DNA of 64,000 nt from Bacillus infantis (GCF_020171945.1 NZ_JAIVAP010000011.1:1-64000); one strand, 5' to 3'; shown: positions 51,776 through 60,267, numbered from the stretch's first letter. A program made the numbers and translations. Notes: generated by a model not told the origin, from the letters alone.

Positions 51776-52594
51776 ATGGCCAGACGCATTTTCCAGAGTC
51801 CTTTAACACTGATCGGATTAATAGTAGTCATCCTCATCATCGTCCTCGCCATCTTTGCCCCGTGGATTGCGCCTAAAGATCCGCTGCAGGTAAACATCGG
51901 GCAAAAGCTGCTTCCTCCAAGTTCAGAGCATTGGTTCGGAACAGATGAAGTGGGCAGGGATATTTTAAGCAGGATTATTTACGGCACACGCATTTCTTTA
52001 AAAATAGGCCTGCTGGTCGTGCTGATCGCCTTCCCTATCGGCACCATCCTTGGAGCGGTAGCAGGATATATGGGCGGGATCGTCGATCAGACCATCATGA
52101 GGATCACCGATATATTTCTCAGCTTCCCGGGCATCATCCTGGCCATGTCCATTGCAGCTGCCCTGGGGCCATCCATTGAAAATGTACTGCTGGCTCTGGC
52201 CATCACCTGGTGGCCTTGGTACACAAGGATTGTCCGTTCATCAGTGCTTTCTATTAAAAACTCGGAGTTTGTGGAATCTGCAAGGGCACTTGGGGCAAAC
52301 CCCATCAGGATCCTTTTAAAGGAAATCATCCCGAATTCCATCGCGCCGGCAAGCATCCAGGCAAGCCTGGACCTGGGCTTTGTCATCCTGGCAGCAGCAG
52401 GCTTGAGCTTTATCGGGCTGGGCGCACAGCCGCCGTCCCCGGAGTGGGGAGCCATGCTGTCTTCAAGCAGGGAAATACTGCGTGATGCCTGGTGGGCAGC
52501 GACATTCCCTGGAATGGCTATTTTGCTGACGGTTCTTGGCTTTAATCTTTTAGGAGACGGGTTAAGGGATCTGCTTGATCCAAAAAATAGATAA
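51776..52594 (+). CDS. Oligopeptide-type ABC transporter permease, OppC/DppC type
   Basis: ATG 51776 follows AAGGAGGG. The 272-residue protein has FQSPLTLIGLIVVILIIVLA, HWFGTDEVGRDILSRIIYGT, the EAA loop around EFVESARALGANPIRILLKE, ILAAAGLSFIGLGAQPPSPE and the end LLGDGLRDLLDPKNR, the usual DppC landmarks. It is the partner of the permease at 50750 in the second transporter of this window. Confidence 0.9.
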   Translation: MARRIFQSPLTLIGLIVVILIIVLAIFAPWIAPKDPLQVNIGQKLLPPSSEHWFGTDEVGRDILSRIIYGTRISLKIGLLVVLIAFPIGTILGAVAGYMGGIVDQTIMRITDIFLSFPGIILAMSIAAALGPSIENVLLALAITWWPWYTRIVRSSVLSIKNSEFVESARALGANPIRILLKEIIPNSIAPASIQASLDLGFVILAAAGLSFIGLGAQPPSPEWGAMLSSSREILRDAWWAATFPGMAILLTVLGFNLLGDGLRDLLDPKNR

Positions 52595-52675
52595 TAGATT
52601 ACTTGAAAGGGGGCGATTCTTTCTTAGGCTGGTTTGTTTGCATCTTTACAATAAAAATAGTTTGGGGGAAAAGAA

Positions 52676-54313
52676 GTGAACAGAAAACATTTTTTGTTAA
52701 AAATGATGGCTCTCGTTTTGGTTCTTTTACTGGCATTAGCAGGCTGCAATAAATACAATCAGGAATCCTCTACGAGTGAAGGCACAGCTTCAGAAGGAGA
52801 AAACAACACCGGCCAGGAAAGTGCTGCACCAAGCGATCCAAACGTGCTGAACTTTGCAACGAACCAGGATATACCTCACTTAGATCCACACGGAACCGCA
52901 GCTAATACTTCTTTCAGAATCACTTACATGCTATATGACCGATTGGTGACATACGATGGAACTGATACAGAGGTCAAGCCGCAGCTGGCAGAAAAATGGG
53001 ATATTTCCGAAGATGGAAAAACCTATACTTTCTATTTAAATAAAGACGCCAAGTTCCATGACGGCTCACCAGTTACTGCCGAAGCCGTTAAATACTCTTA
53101 TACACGCGCCATTGATATTGGAAAATCAGCTGCAGGGCAATTTTCAAAGGTCATCAACAAAGACAGCTTTGAAATTGTCGACGATCATACAATCAAAATT
53201 ACAACTGAAAAACCGTTTGCTCCATTCCTGAAAAGCCTTGGTACTGTATACGCCAATATCGTCAATCCGAAGCTGGCAGAAAACCACGGAGATGATCTTG
53301 GGGAAACGTTCCTGGCAGATAAAGAGATGGGCTCCGGGCCATATGTTCTGGAGAGCTGGGACCGCGGACAGAAGCTGGTCTTAAAAGCAAATAAAGATTA
53401 TTGGGGAGAAGCTCCTAAGATTGAAACCGTAAATATCCAGATTGTCAATGAACCGGCAACAGCCCGTTTGATGCTTGAAAAAGGAGAAATCGATTTACTC
53501 GATGATACGATGCTGTCCCCGGATGTTATGAACAATATGAAAGGAACAGAAGGGGTTGAAATCGTCAGCTCTCCTGGCTACCAGATCGATGATATCGCCA
53601 TCAATATGGAAAAAGAGCCGCTCAATGATGTGAAGGTCCGCCAGGCATTGTCACATGCTGTAAACTACGATTCTATCATTAATGATATTCTTCTGGGAGC
53701 TGCACAGAGAACCGGCGGAATCATCCCAGAAGGCATGTTTGGCTATAACCAGGATATTCAAAAGCCTGAATTTGATCTTGAGAAAGCAAAAGCGCTATTA
53801 AAAGAAGCCGGCCATGAAGACGGATTCAAGCTTGAGCTCCTGATTTCCGAAAACAATGAAGTCCGTAAGAATATCGCTGTCATGATGCAGTCAGATTTGA
53901 AGCAAATCGGTATTGACCTGGAAATCAAAACACTGGCCTGGCCGACATTCCTTGAAACAGTCACAAGCGGCGGCCATCAGCTTGCTCTGGCGGCGTGGAC
54001 ACCGGACTATGCCGACCCGGATTATAATCTGTGGTACTTTGCCCATTCTTCCAGCAAAGGCCCAGGCTTCAACCTCGCTTTCTATGAAAATAGCAAAGTC
54101 GACCAGCTTCTTGAAGAAGGTAGAGAAGTGGTTGATGAAGCCCGCCGTGAAGAAGTTTATAAAGAAGTCCAGTCCATCATGGCAGAGGAAGTGCCGTATA
54201 TCTTCCCTGCACAGCGCCTGGTGCAAACAGCTAAGAGAACATGGGTCAAAGGCTATGAAATCAACCCTATGAACACTTGGTATGTGCCGTTCCATAAATT
54301 GACGAAAGAGTAA
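52676..54313 (+). CDS. Peptide-type ABC transporter substrate-binding lipoprotein (family 5)
   Basis: GTG 52676 lies about nine bases after GGGGGAAAAG. The 545-residue protein has the lipobox LAGC (cysteine ~24), a Ser/Thr/Glu-rich linker, then the SBP_bac_5 fold: IPHLDPHGTAANTSFRITYM, DAKFHDGSPVTAEAVKYSYT, GSGPYVLESWDRGQKLVLKA, DIAINMEKEPLNDVKVRQAL and WTPDYADPDYNLWYFAHSSS. Here the binding-protein gene comes last among the transporter genes, unlike the operon at 38167. A hairpin at 54331 separates it from the hydrolase genes. The ligand is unknown; the downstream enzymes point to an amide- or peptide-bonded small molecule. Confidence 0.9.
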   Translation: MNRKHFLLKMMALVLVLLLALAGCNKYNQESSTSEGTASEGENNTGQESAAPSDPNVLNFATNQDIPHLDPHGTAANTSFRITYMLYDRLVTYDGTDTEVKPQLAEKWDISEDGKTYTFYLNKDAKFHDGSPVTAEAVKYSYTRAIDIGKSAAGQFSKVINKDSFEIVDDHTIKITTEKPFAPFLKSLGTVYANIVNPKLAENHGDDLGETFLADKEMGSGPYVLESWDRGQKLVLKANKDYWGEAPKIETVNIQIVNEPATARLMLEKGEIDLLDDTMLSPDVMNNMKGTEGVEIVSSPGYQIDDIAINMEKEPLNDVKVRQALSHAVNYDSIINDILLGAAQRTGGIIPEGMFGYNQDIQKPEFDLEKAKALLKEAGHEDGFKLELLISENNEVRKNIAVMMQSDLKQIGIDLEIKTLAWPTFLETVTSGGHQLALAAWTPDYADPDYNLWYFAHSSSKGPGFNLAFYENSKVDQLLEEGREVVDEARREEVYKEVQSIMAEEVPYIFPAQRLVQTAKRTWVKGYEINPMNTWYVPFHKLTKE

Positions 54314-54330
54314 GCCTGAAATCTATAGGA

Positions 54331-54364
54331 AGCGTCCGTTTGCTGTATCCAGCAGACGGCCGCT
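54331..54364 (+). promoter_or_regulatory. Intercistronic hairpin after the binding-protein gene
   Basis: AGCGTCCGTTTGCTG pairs with CAGCAGACGGCCGCT around TATC with a few mismatches, and no T run follows. It may cap the binding-protein mRNA or reduce transcription into the hydrolase genes. Confidence 0.5.
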
Positions 54365-54400
54365 TCTATTCAATTACATAAAGGAAGGGGAGGAGCTTGT

Positions 54401-55342
54401 ATGTGGAAAATCGGAAATCTTGCTGCCGGCAGGGGAGAAAAAGTAAAGAGCTATCTTGAATTCCCGGGAATTCAGGAAAAACTTCCTGCCTTCCTGATTA
54501 ATGGAGAAGAGGATGGACCGGCGACCCTTATACTCGGCGGCATCCACGGCTGTGAATATACTTCTATCGATGCTGCTTTGACGCTCGGCAGGAACTTATC
54601 AGCAGAGGGTGTAAAAGGGAAGATTGCCGTCCTTCCAATCGCAAACCCTGCTTCTTTTTATGCCAGAAGCATCTATGTCCACCCGGATGACAAGAAAAAT
54701 CTTAATCGGGTTTTTCCGGGCAAAGAAGATGGAACAGCAGCTGAGAAGCTGGCCTTCTTTTTAACAGAGACAGCCATCAAACCTGTGGAATATATCATCG
54801 ATCTTCATGGCGGCGATATGATTGAAGCCCTTGTCCCCTTTACGATTTATCATAAGGGAGAAAACCAGGAACTGGCAGCCGAATCCAGTCAGCTTGCTTC
54901 TGCTATGGGGATTGAATATATAGTAGGCTCAACCGATCAGGTAGGGGGATCTACTTACAGCTCAGCCAGCTTCCAGGGTAAAAAAGCCATTATCGCAGAG
55001 GCCGGGCAGCAGGGGATTCTTGATCCGGAAAGCTCCTTTCTCCTGCAAGAGGGCACAAAGAACGCGCTGCGTCATATCGGGAATCTCGCGGGCACTGTAG
55101 AAGATAAACCTACGAGACAGCTGGATACCTTTGATTGGTACAGAGCTGACTACAAGGGATTATGGTATCCAGCTGTTGCAGTCGGAGATTCAGTTAAGAA
55201 AGGTGATCTTGTCGGGAAAATCACTGATGAATTTGGAGATAGCATAAAGGAATACCATGCCAATACAGATGGAATCATTCTGTTTTTGGTCACCTCACTG
55301 GCTATTAACCTGGACGATCCTTTACTGGCTGTTGGACACTAG
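54401..55342 (+). CDS. Succinylglutamate desuccinylase/aspartoacylase (M14-like) family enzyme
   Basis: ATG 54401 follows AAGGAAGGGGAGG. The 313-residue zinc enzyme has the ligand motif GGIHGCEYTSID (His and Glu, ~46-56), ANPASFYARSIYVHPDDKKN, NLNRVFPGK and IIDLHGGDMIEALVP (third zinc ligand, ~134), plus a C-terminal beta module (WYRADYKGLWYPAVAVGDSV). AstE/AspA relatives hydrolyse N-acyl amino acids or similar amides. It is the first of five hydrolases in the operon, followed one base after its stop by the amidase gene. Confidence 0.88.
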   Translation: MWKIGNLAAGRGEKVKSYLEFPGIQEKLPAFLINGEEDGPATLILGGIHGCEYTSIDAALTLGRNLSAEGVKGKIAVLPIANPASFYARSIYVHPDDKKNLNRVFPGKEDGTAAEKLAFFLTETAIKPVEYIIDLHGGDMIEALVPFTIYHKGENQELAAESSQLASAMGIEYIVGSTDQVGGSTYSSASFQGKKAIIAEAGQQGILDPESSFLLQEGTKNALRHIGNLAGTVEDKPTRQLDTFDWYRADYKGLWYPAVAVGDSVKKGDLVGKITDEFGDSIKEYHANTDGIILFLVTSLAINLDDPLLAVGH

Positions 55343-55343
55343 G

Positions 55344-56672
55344 ATGAAAAGATGGAATGAGCTTTCAATCATTGAAACAGCGGAGCTTTATCGGAAAACA
55401 GAATTGTCGCCTGTCGAAGTCGTTCGGGATATCTACAAGAGAGTAAAGGAATTGAATGAAGAGCTCAATATTTTTATCACACTTACGGAGGAAAGAGCCT
55501 TAGCAGCTGCTCTAAAGGCTGAGAGGGCTTTTGTACGGAAGGAAAAGCTGCACATTTTAGCTGGCATTCCTTTCAGTATAAAAGATCTGTTCAATACAAG
55601 TGGAGTTAAGACGACTTGCGGCTCAAGGATTTTAAATAGCCATATCCCTCGGGAAACTGCGCCATTGATACGGCTTTTGGAACAGTTCGGAGCTGTGATG
55701 ACAGGCAAAACCAATATGCTTGAATTTGCATATGGCGCTGTCCATCCTGATTATGGCCAGACGAATAATCCCTGGGACAGTTCAAAGACGGCTGGCGGCT
55801 CGAGCGGCGGATCGGCTGCTTCGGTAGCGGCAGGGCTGAGCTTGTTTTCTCTTGGTACGGATACTGGAGGTTCCATCAGGATACCGGCATCTTATTGCGG
55901 GATTGCCGGTTTGAAGTCAACATATGGCCTTCTTTCAGTTGAAGGTGCTTTCCCGTTGTCAGGTTCCCTGGACCATGCCGGACCCATGGCTAAGAGTGCT
56001 GAAGACCTGCTGGTTATTATGGAATCTCTATGTCCTCAGGTGGCTGAATTTTCAGATGATGAAGAAGAGCTGACTGTAGGGGTGCTGCCGCCCTCTTTCC
56101 TGAATGGAGCGGATGAGGATGTCATTGCTGCTTATAATAACACCTTAGCCGAGGCAGAAAAAGCCAGCTGGAATATAAGAGAGATTGATATCCCTTTATT
56201 CGATAAAACTGAGCACATCTTGATGAATGTACTCCTGCCAGAGGCGGCACTGGTTCATGAGCAATGGGCCGGCAGAAAGGAAGATTACGCACCTGTCACT
56301 TATAAGCAGATTGAAGCGGGACTGAGGCATAACTCGCTTGACTATTTAAAAGCAAGGCAGCAAATGGCAGAACTCCGGCAGCAGGTTGATGAAGCGCTGA
56401 ACGCTGCAGATATTCTGCTCATGCCGACAGTCTCCTATCCCGCGCCGGAAGAGGATCCTGTACTGGAGATGGATGATGAAATGAAATTCACCGGAATCTT
56501 CAATGTAACAGGGCATCCGGCTGTGACCATACCAGCCGGGCTTTCAAAAGGAGGGCTGCCGATTGGCATGCAGCTGGCCGGCAAACATAAAGAAGATATC
56601 CGATTATTAAAAAGGGCAGTCAGGCTTGAGAAACTATTAGGTTTTTCAAAGAAAGGAGGCTGCAATGTCTAA
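55344..56672 (+). CDS. Amidase signature family enzyme
   Basis: ATG 55344 begins two bases after the previous stop, so translation is coupled. The 442-residue enzyme has the full amidase signature triad: Lys in GIPFSIKDLFNTSG (~78), the cis-Ser and glycine-rich GGSSGGSAASVAAGLS (~150-165) and the nucleophile Ser in GTDTGGSIRIPASYCGIAG (~177). It hydrolyses carboxamides; GatA is excluded because the gene sits alone among catabolic genes without gatB/gatC. The substrate is open. Its end overlaps the M20 gene by eight bases. Confidence 0.9.
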   Translation: MKRWNELSIIETAELYRKTELSPVEVVRDIYKRVKELNEELNIFITLTEERALAAALKAERAFVRKEKLHILAGIPFSIKDLFNTSGVKTTCGSRILNSHIPRETAPLIRLLEQFGAVMTGKTNMLEFAYGAVHPDYGQTNNPWDSSKTAGGSSGGSAASVAAGLSLFSLGTDTGGSIRIPASYCGIAGLKSTYGLLSVEGAFPLSGSLDHAGPMAKSAEDLLVIMESLCPQVAEFSDDEEELTVGVLPPSFLNGADEDVIAAYNNTLAEAEKASWNIREIDIPLFDKTEHILMNVLLPEAALVHEQWAGRKEDYAPVTYKQIEAGLRHNSLDYLKARQQMAELRQQVDEALNAADILLMPTVSYPAPEEDPVLEMDDEMKFTGIFNVTGHPAVTIPAGLSKGGLPIGMQLAGKHKEDIRLLKRAVRLEKLLGFSKKGGCNV

Positions 56673-57801
56673 GATTCTTAATTTCTTAAAAGAAAATCAA
56701 ACGGAAATGATTGAAACCCTGTTGAAGCTGACAGGAGCTGAATCTCCATCCTATTCAAAGTCCCATGTCGATCACTGTGGTGAGGTTTTGAGTGGAGAAT
56801 ATGAAAGATTGATTGGCGGACCGGTAAGAAAGATAGATAAAGAGGAGGTGGGAAATCAATATCTCTTTACATATGGAGAGGGAGATAAAGAGCAGATCCT
56901 GGTGATTGGCCATATGGATACTGTTTGGGATGCTGGGGCGATCCCGATAAAGCGGGACGGAAATATTTTATACGGGCCCGGTGTGTTTGATATGAAAGGC
57001 GGCCTGACCGTCACTCTCTGGGCATTGAGAGCATTGAAGGAATTCGGGGAAACCGGCAGCCGTAAGGTGGCATTTCTGGTATCAACCGATGAGGAAATAG
57101 GCAGTGTGCATTCGAAGGATATTATTCTCGAAGAAGCAAAGAAAAGTTCTTTGGTTCTGGTGCCGGAATCCAGCATCAGCCCGGATGGTGCTGTGAAGAC
57201 GGAACGCAAAGGAGCCGGGCAGTTCCTTTTAAAAGTCGAGGGTGTTGCTGCCCATGCCGGCATCAATGCGTGGGACGGGGCAAGTGCCGTTGAGGAACTG
57301 GCCTATCAGATTATTGATTTAAAAAAGCTCGCAAATAGGGAAGAAGGCATATCCATTAATGCCGGTGTGATACAGGGCGGGACGCGGTGCAATGTGATTG
57401 CGAAGGAAGCTTCAGCAGAAATTGACGTGCGGATAACCAAAAAAGAGCAGGCCTTCCAGCTTATGGAGAAAATCAGGAACCGGCCGAGCTTTGTAGAAGG
57501 AACAAAAGTAGAAGTGATCGGCGAGTTTGAACGCTTCCCGCTGGAACGGAACGAAGCAGTGAAAGCTCTATATAGCGACTTGAAAGAGATTGCTGCTTCC
57601 CATGGCTACGAATTGAGGGAAGGGTCTTCCGGGGGAGCGAGCGATGGAAACTTTACAGCTGGGATAGATATCCCGACGATAGATGGGCTGGGGCCTGTTG
57701 GAGATGGTGCTCATTCGGAAAACGAGCATGTGGACCTGGATAATCTCCCGTACAGAGCAGCTTTGCTTGCAGAAATGATTTTAAAATATATGAAAGAATA
57801 G
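56665..57801 (+). CDS. M20 family metallopeptidase (carboxypeptidase G2-like)
   Basis: ATG 56665 follows AAAGGAGG. The 378-residue di-zinc enzyme has LVIGHMDTVWD (His and Asp ligands, ~76-86), GPGVFDMKGGLTVTL (bridging Asp), STDEEIGSVHSKD (catalytic and ligand Glu pair), GVAAHAGINAWDGASA (dimerisation domain His) and GDGAHSENEHVDL near the end. The closest general type is CPG2, which releases C-terminal glutamate from acylated peptides. It would split the product of the other amidohydrolases into amino acids. It is co-transcribed with neighbours at short spacing. Confidence 0.9.
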   Translation: MSKILNFLKENQTEMIETLLKLTGAESPSYSKSHVDHCGEVLSGEYERLIGGPVRKIDKEEVGNQYLFTYGEGDKEQILVIGHMDTVWDAGAIPIKRDGNILYGPGVFDMKGGLTVTLWALRALKEFGETGSRKVAFLVSTDEEIGSVHSKDIILEEAKKSSLVLVPESSISPDGAVKTERKGAGQFLLKVEGVAAHAGINAWDGASAVEELAYQIIDLKKLANREEGISINAGVIQGGTRCNVIAKEASAEIDVRITKKEQAFQLMEKIRNRPSFVEGTKVEVIGEFERFPLERNEAVKALYSDLKEIAASHGYELREGSSGGASDGNFTAGIDIPTIDGLGPVGDGAHSENEHVDLDNLPYRAALLAEMILKYMKE

Positions 57802-57813
57802 GAGACTAATTCT

Positions 57814-58560
57814 ATGTATATGATAAATTTGACAGCTCTGCAATTTAAAAAATTGAAAGAGTCGGTCAGCACGGTGCTGCTGCCAATTGGCATGATGGAG
57901 ACGCATGGCCCTCACTGCTCGCTTGGAACAGATGTATGGATTCCCCGTGAATTTGTCCGGAGGCTCGAGAAGGAAGCCGGCAATCGGATTTTAATGGCGC
58001 CGGAAATCCCTTATGGCCATTCATGGGCACTTGCTCCGTTTGAAGGAACGATCGATATTTCCGCTGAAGCTTTTTCTCAGTATGTTTTTGAAATTGGCAA
58101 AGAGTTTCATAGAAATGGATTTGAAGAGATCATCCTTTTCAATGGACATGGGGGAAATATACCGAGCCTCAGCATTGTGGCTGAAAAGCTTTCTGACCTG
58201 GGGATGCGCGTCCTGACCATCAACTGGTGGATCGATTACAGAGAGCAGATTTTAACGATCACCAAAGGGCCGGGGCATGGCGGTGAAGATGAAACTTCCC
58301 TTGTGCTGGCAATCAGTGAAGATCTTGCCGATCCTTCTTTGGCAGGGAATCATCAGGTGCCAATGAATCCGAAAATCAAGTTTCAGAATTTAGGCAAGAA
58401 GCTGTTCAAAGACGGATATATGGGCAATGCAGGAGCAGCCACAGCAGGAAAGGGAGAGCAATTATACCAAAGTCTGCTGAAGCTTATCATTGCTGACATA
58501 GAAGAATTATGGAATCTATCAAAACCTTCAGCCGAAAAGGAGGAAAAAATCAATGCTTAG
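57814..58560 (+). CDS. Creatininase family amidohydrolase
   Basis: ATG 57814 has AGGAG nine bases upstream. The 248-residue protein shows the creatininase metal-site pattern: LPIGMMETHGPHCSLGTDVW (Glu, His and Asp ligands, ~22-41), LFNGHGGNIPSL (His) and GHGGEDETSLVL (Glu). The family includes creatininase, riboflavin-precursor hydrolase ArfB and mycofactocin MftE, so family membership does not fix the substrate. A cyclic amide such as a lactam fits the amide-degrading context. It overlaps the next gene by eight bases. Confidence 0.87.
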   Translation: MYMINLTALQFKKLKESVSTVLLPIGMMETHGPHCSLGTDVWIPREFVRRLEKEAGNRILMAPEIPYGHSWALAPFEGTIDISAEAFSQYVFEIGKEFHRNGFEEIILFNGHGGNIPSLSIVAEKLSDLGMRVLTINWWIDYREQILTITKGPGHGGEDETSLVLAISEDLADPSLAGNHQVPMNPKIKFQNLGKKLFKDGYMGNAGAATAGKGEQLYQSLLKLIIADIEELWNLSKPSAEKEEKINA

Positions 58561-59815
58561 ATGGACGGACGCACCAACAGGAGAAAGGATTGTCGACATT
58601 GTCCTTAGTTTAAATGATCAAACACAAAAAATGTATAAACAGGAAGTGGCCACTGCCAGCTATAGTGATACAGTTTCTTCACTTTCGACCTTTGATGAAA
58701 TAGGCAGGTCTCTTGATGAAGTAGAAAATAGCATTAAAACAATAGAGGGCCATAAAGGAGAGTATCTGCGCTCCATGGTCAATGGGTTCCGCTATTTCGC
58801 CAGAAGCCTGCAGGGAGATCAGGTGCCGTATGATGAACTGATTGCCAATATTCAAGAGCTGCCATCTGACCTTATAACAGATGAGCAGCTCGAGCATGCA
58901 AAGGAGCTTGTTGAGAAGGGATTAACAGAGTTAGGCTACAAGGGCACTGTTCGGGAGAAAGCGGAAGCATGGCGTTCAGACACGCTCATAGCACCCGATG
59001 AAGTGACGTCTGTCGCAGAAAATTTCCGCGAAAAAAGCAAACAGGGCACCATTTCAAGAGTCATCGGACTTCCTGAAGAGGATGGGATTGACTGGATCAA
59101 GAGTATACGCGGCGTGTTCTGGAGCGGCTATTCTAAATACACGGGCGATTACCGCGGGAACCTTACGTTTAATATAGACCGTCCATGGACTGAGCCGATA
59201 TTGGCGCAAATCATGACACATGAAGCCTACCCGGGCCACCAGGCCTTCTACTGCCGCTGGGATTATCTGTTCAAGCAGGGCAAACTTCCGCTGGAGGCAT
59301 CCTATTATCTGATCAACAGCCCGACGAATGCATTATTCGAGGGCGGGCCGGAGACAGCGCTAAGCTTCCTTGGCTGGGATGACCTCAATGAAGAAACACC
59401 TGGCATTACCGACAGTCAAAAGAAGCAATACCAGCTTGCAAGAAATTACCTGGATTATCAGCGGATGTTCACAACAAACGCCTGCTATCAGTATAATCTT
59501 GGACAGAAATCAAAAGAAGAAGTCATCGCTTACCTGATCGAAGAAGGCGGAATCACCGAAATAGAAGCTAACAACGCGTTCCGCTTCTTCTCAGATCCTG
59601 TTCAAAAAACCTATTTCCCCAGCTATTTCTATGGCAGATGGATGGTAGGCAACTCCTATAAAGAAACACCAAAAGAGAAGCGGGGAGAGTATTTCAGCAT
59701 TCTGTATGATACACCTCATACTACCAAGACGTTTATTAAAGCGATTGAGGAGCTGAATGGGAAGAGGTTTGATGCGTTTAATACGATGGTACGGTTGGAG
59801 CGGTTGGAGCGGTGA
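58553..59815 (+). CDS. DUF885 family putative metallopeptidase, 3' end altered by a repeat
   Basis: ATG 58553 follows AGGAGG. The 420-residue protein has the DUF885 zinc-type motif THEAYPGHQAFYC (~221-233), INSPTNALFEGGPETALSF and YQLARNYLDYQRMF. Most DUF885 proteins are ~550 residues; this one is shorter at the N-terminus. The C-terminus ends RLERLER, and the TGA stop is the one inside class A copy 9. After the repeat, at 59894-59970, a second copy of the gene's end (IKAIEELNGKKFDAFDTVGS...) is found in open frame with its own TAA, so the original C-terminus is probably the downstream copy. The role is likely hydrolysis of a peptide or amide from this operon's substrate. Confidence 0.82.
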   Translation: MLRWTDAPTGERIVDIVLSLNDQTQKMYKQEVATASYSDTVSSLSTFDEIGRSLDEVENSIKTIEGHKGEYLRSMVNGFRYFARSLQGDQVPYDELIANIQELPSDLITDEQLEHAKELVEKGLTELGYKGTVREKAEAWRSDTLIAPDEVTSVAENFREKSKQGTISRVIGLPEEDGIDWIKSIRGVFWSGYSKYTGDYRGNLTFNIDRPWTEPILAQIMTHEAYPGHQAFYCRWDYLFKQGKLPLEASYYLINSPTNALFEGGPETALSFLGWDDLNEETPGITDSQKKQYQLARNYLDYQRMFTTNACYQYNLGQKSKEEVIAYLIEEGGITEIEANNAFRFFSDPVQKTYFPSYFYGRWMVGNSYKETPKEKRGEYFSILYDTPHTTKTFIKAIEELNGKRFDAFNTMVRLERLER

Positions 59816-59856
59816 CAGGTACCACCCGAAAAATCTTGTTTCACAAAATGTTTCAT
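59811..59856 (+). repeat. Class A dispersed repeat, copy 9
   Basis: It begins GGTGACAGGTACCACCCGAA. Its TGA (59813-59815) stops the DUF885 gene. In the 80 bases before it I count about 30 G and 7 C. It is joined to class B by GGAAAGT, as in copy 8. Confidence 0.85.
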
Positions 59857-59863
59857 GGAAAGT

Positions 59864-59890
59864 GAGCCAAGGGACCTGACCCCTTGGCTC
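59864..59890. repeat. Class B (REP-like) palindrome, perfect hairpin
   Basis: GAGCCAAGGGACCTGACCCC continues as TTGGCTC, giving an almost perfect inverted repeat (GAGCCAAGGG/CCCCTTGGCTC). It is fused to class A copy 9. Confidence 0.8.
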
Positions 59891-59893
59891 TTT

Positions 59894-59970
59894 CTATTAA
59901 AGCGATTGAGGAGCTGAATGGGAAGAAGTTTGATGCTTTTGATACGGTGGGGAGTTATGTTTCTTCATAA
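59894..59970 (+). pseudogene. Duplicated 3' end of the DUF885 gene
   Basis: The first ~50 bases match 59734-59785 almost exactly (shared ATTAAAGCGATTGAGGAGCT), then diverge. The frame reads IKAIEELNGKKFDAFDTVGS, then YVSS and TAA 59968-59970. It has no start and is cut off from the gene by the A-B repeat, so it is either the original gene end displaced by the repeat or a duplicate made during its arrival. Confidence 0.75.
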
Positions 59971-60090
59971 ATCAGACTGAGGGATAGATTTGCTGTCCCT
60001 TCTCTCCATATCAACGCCTTCCCAGGGATATTCTGCAAAGGGCAGCTTGAATGTTTACGAGGAGATAGAAATACGATGGGGAGAATAAAG

Positions 60091-60129
60091 AGCGCACAGC
60101 CTTGAATGAAGCTGTGCGCATTCTTTTTT
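60091..60129 (+). terminator. Strong terminator of the second operon
   Basis: GCGCACAGC and GCTGTGCGC arms, extended by GAAT/ATTC, are followed by a run of T. It lies ~275 bases after the DUF885 stop. No gene is seen between 59971 and 60317. Confidence 0.85.
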
Positions 60130-60247
60130 TCAGGGGACGGACGCCTTGCTCCCAAGTTGTCTTGACCGGATATGTTTAAATTCCTCCGTTATGATCCTTA
60201 TGCCCAGTCTGGCCGTTTTTTGTTAAGCCTCTGCTCAGGATGATAAA

Positions 60248-60267
60248 TTAATCAAACGATTGATTAA
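60248..60267. repeat. Class C 20 bp palindrome
   Basis: TTAATCAAACGATTGATTAA, identical to the copy at 32826, 50 bases before the tandem hairpin array. Confidence 0.7.

Noticed and set aside
55344-56672. gatA, subunit of the Asp/Glu-tRNA amidotransferase
   Set aside because: The amidase triad is shared by the whole family, but no gatB or gatC is nearby and the context is a degradation operon.
59734-59970. Diversity-generating retroelement or other reverse-transcriptase system explaining the divergent duplicated gene end
   Set aside because: No reverse transcriptase gene, template repeat or adenine-specific substitution pattern is visible; the differences include several kinds of change.
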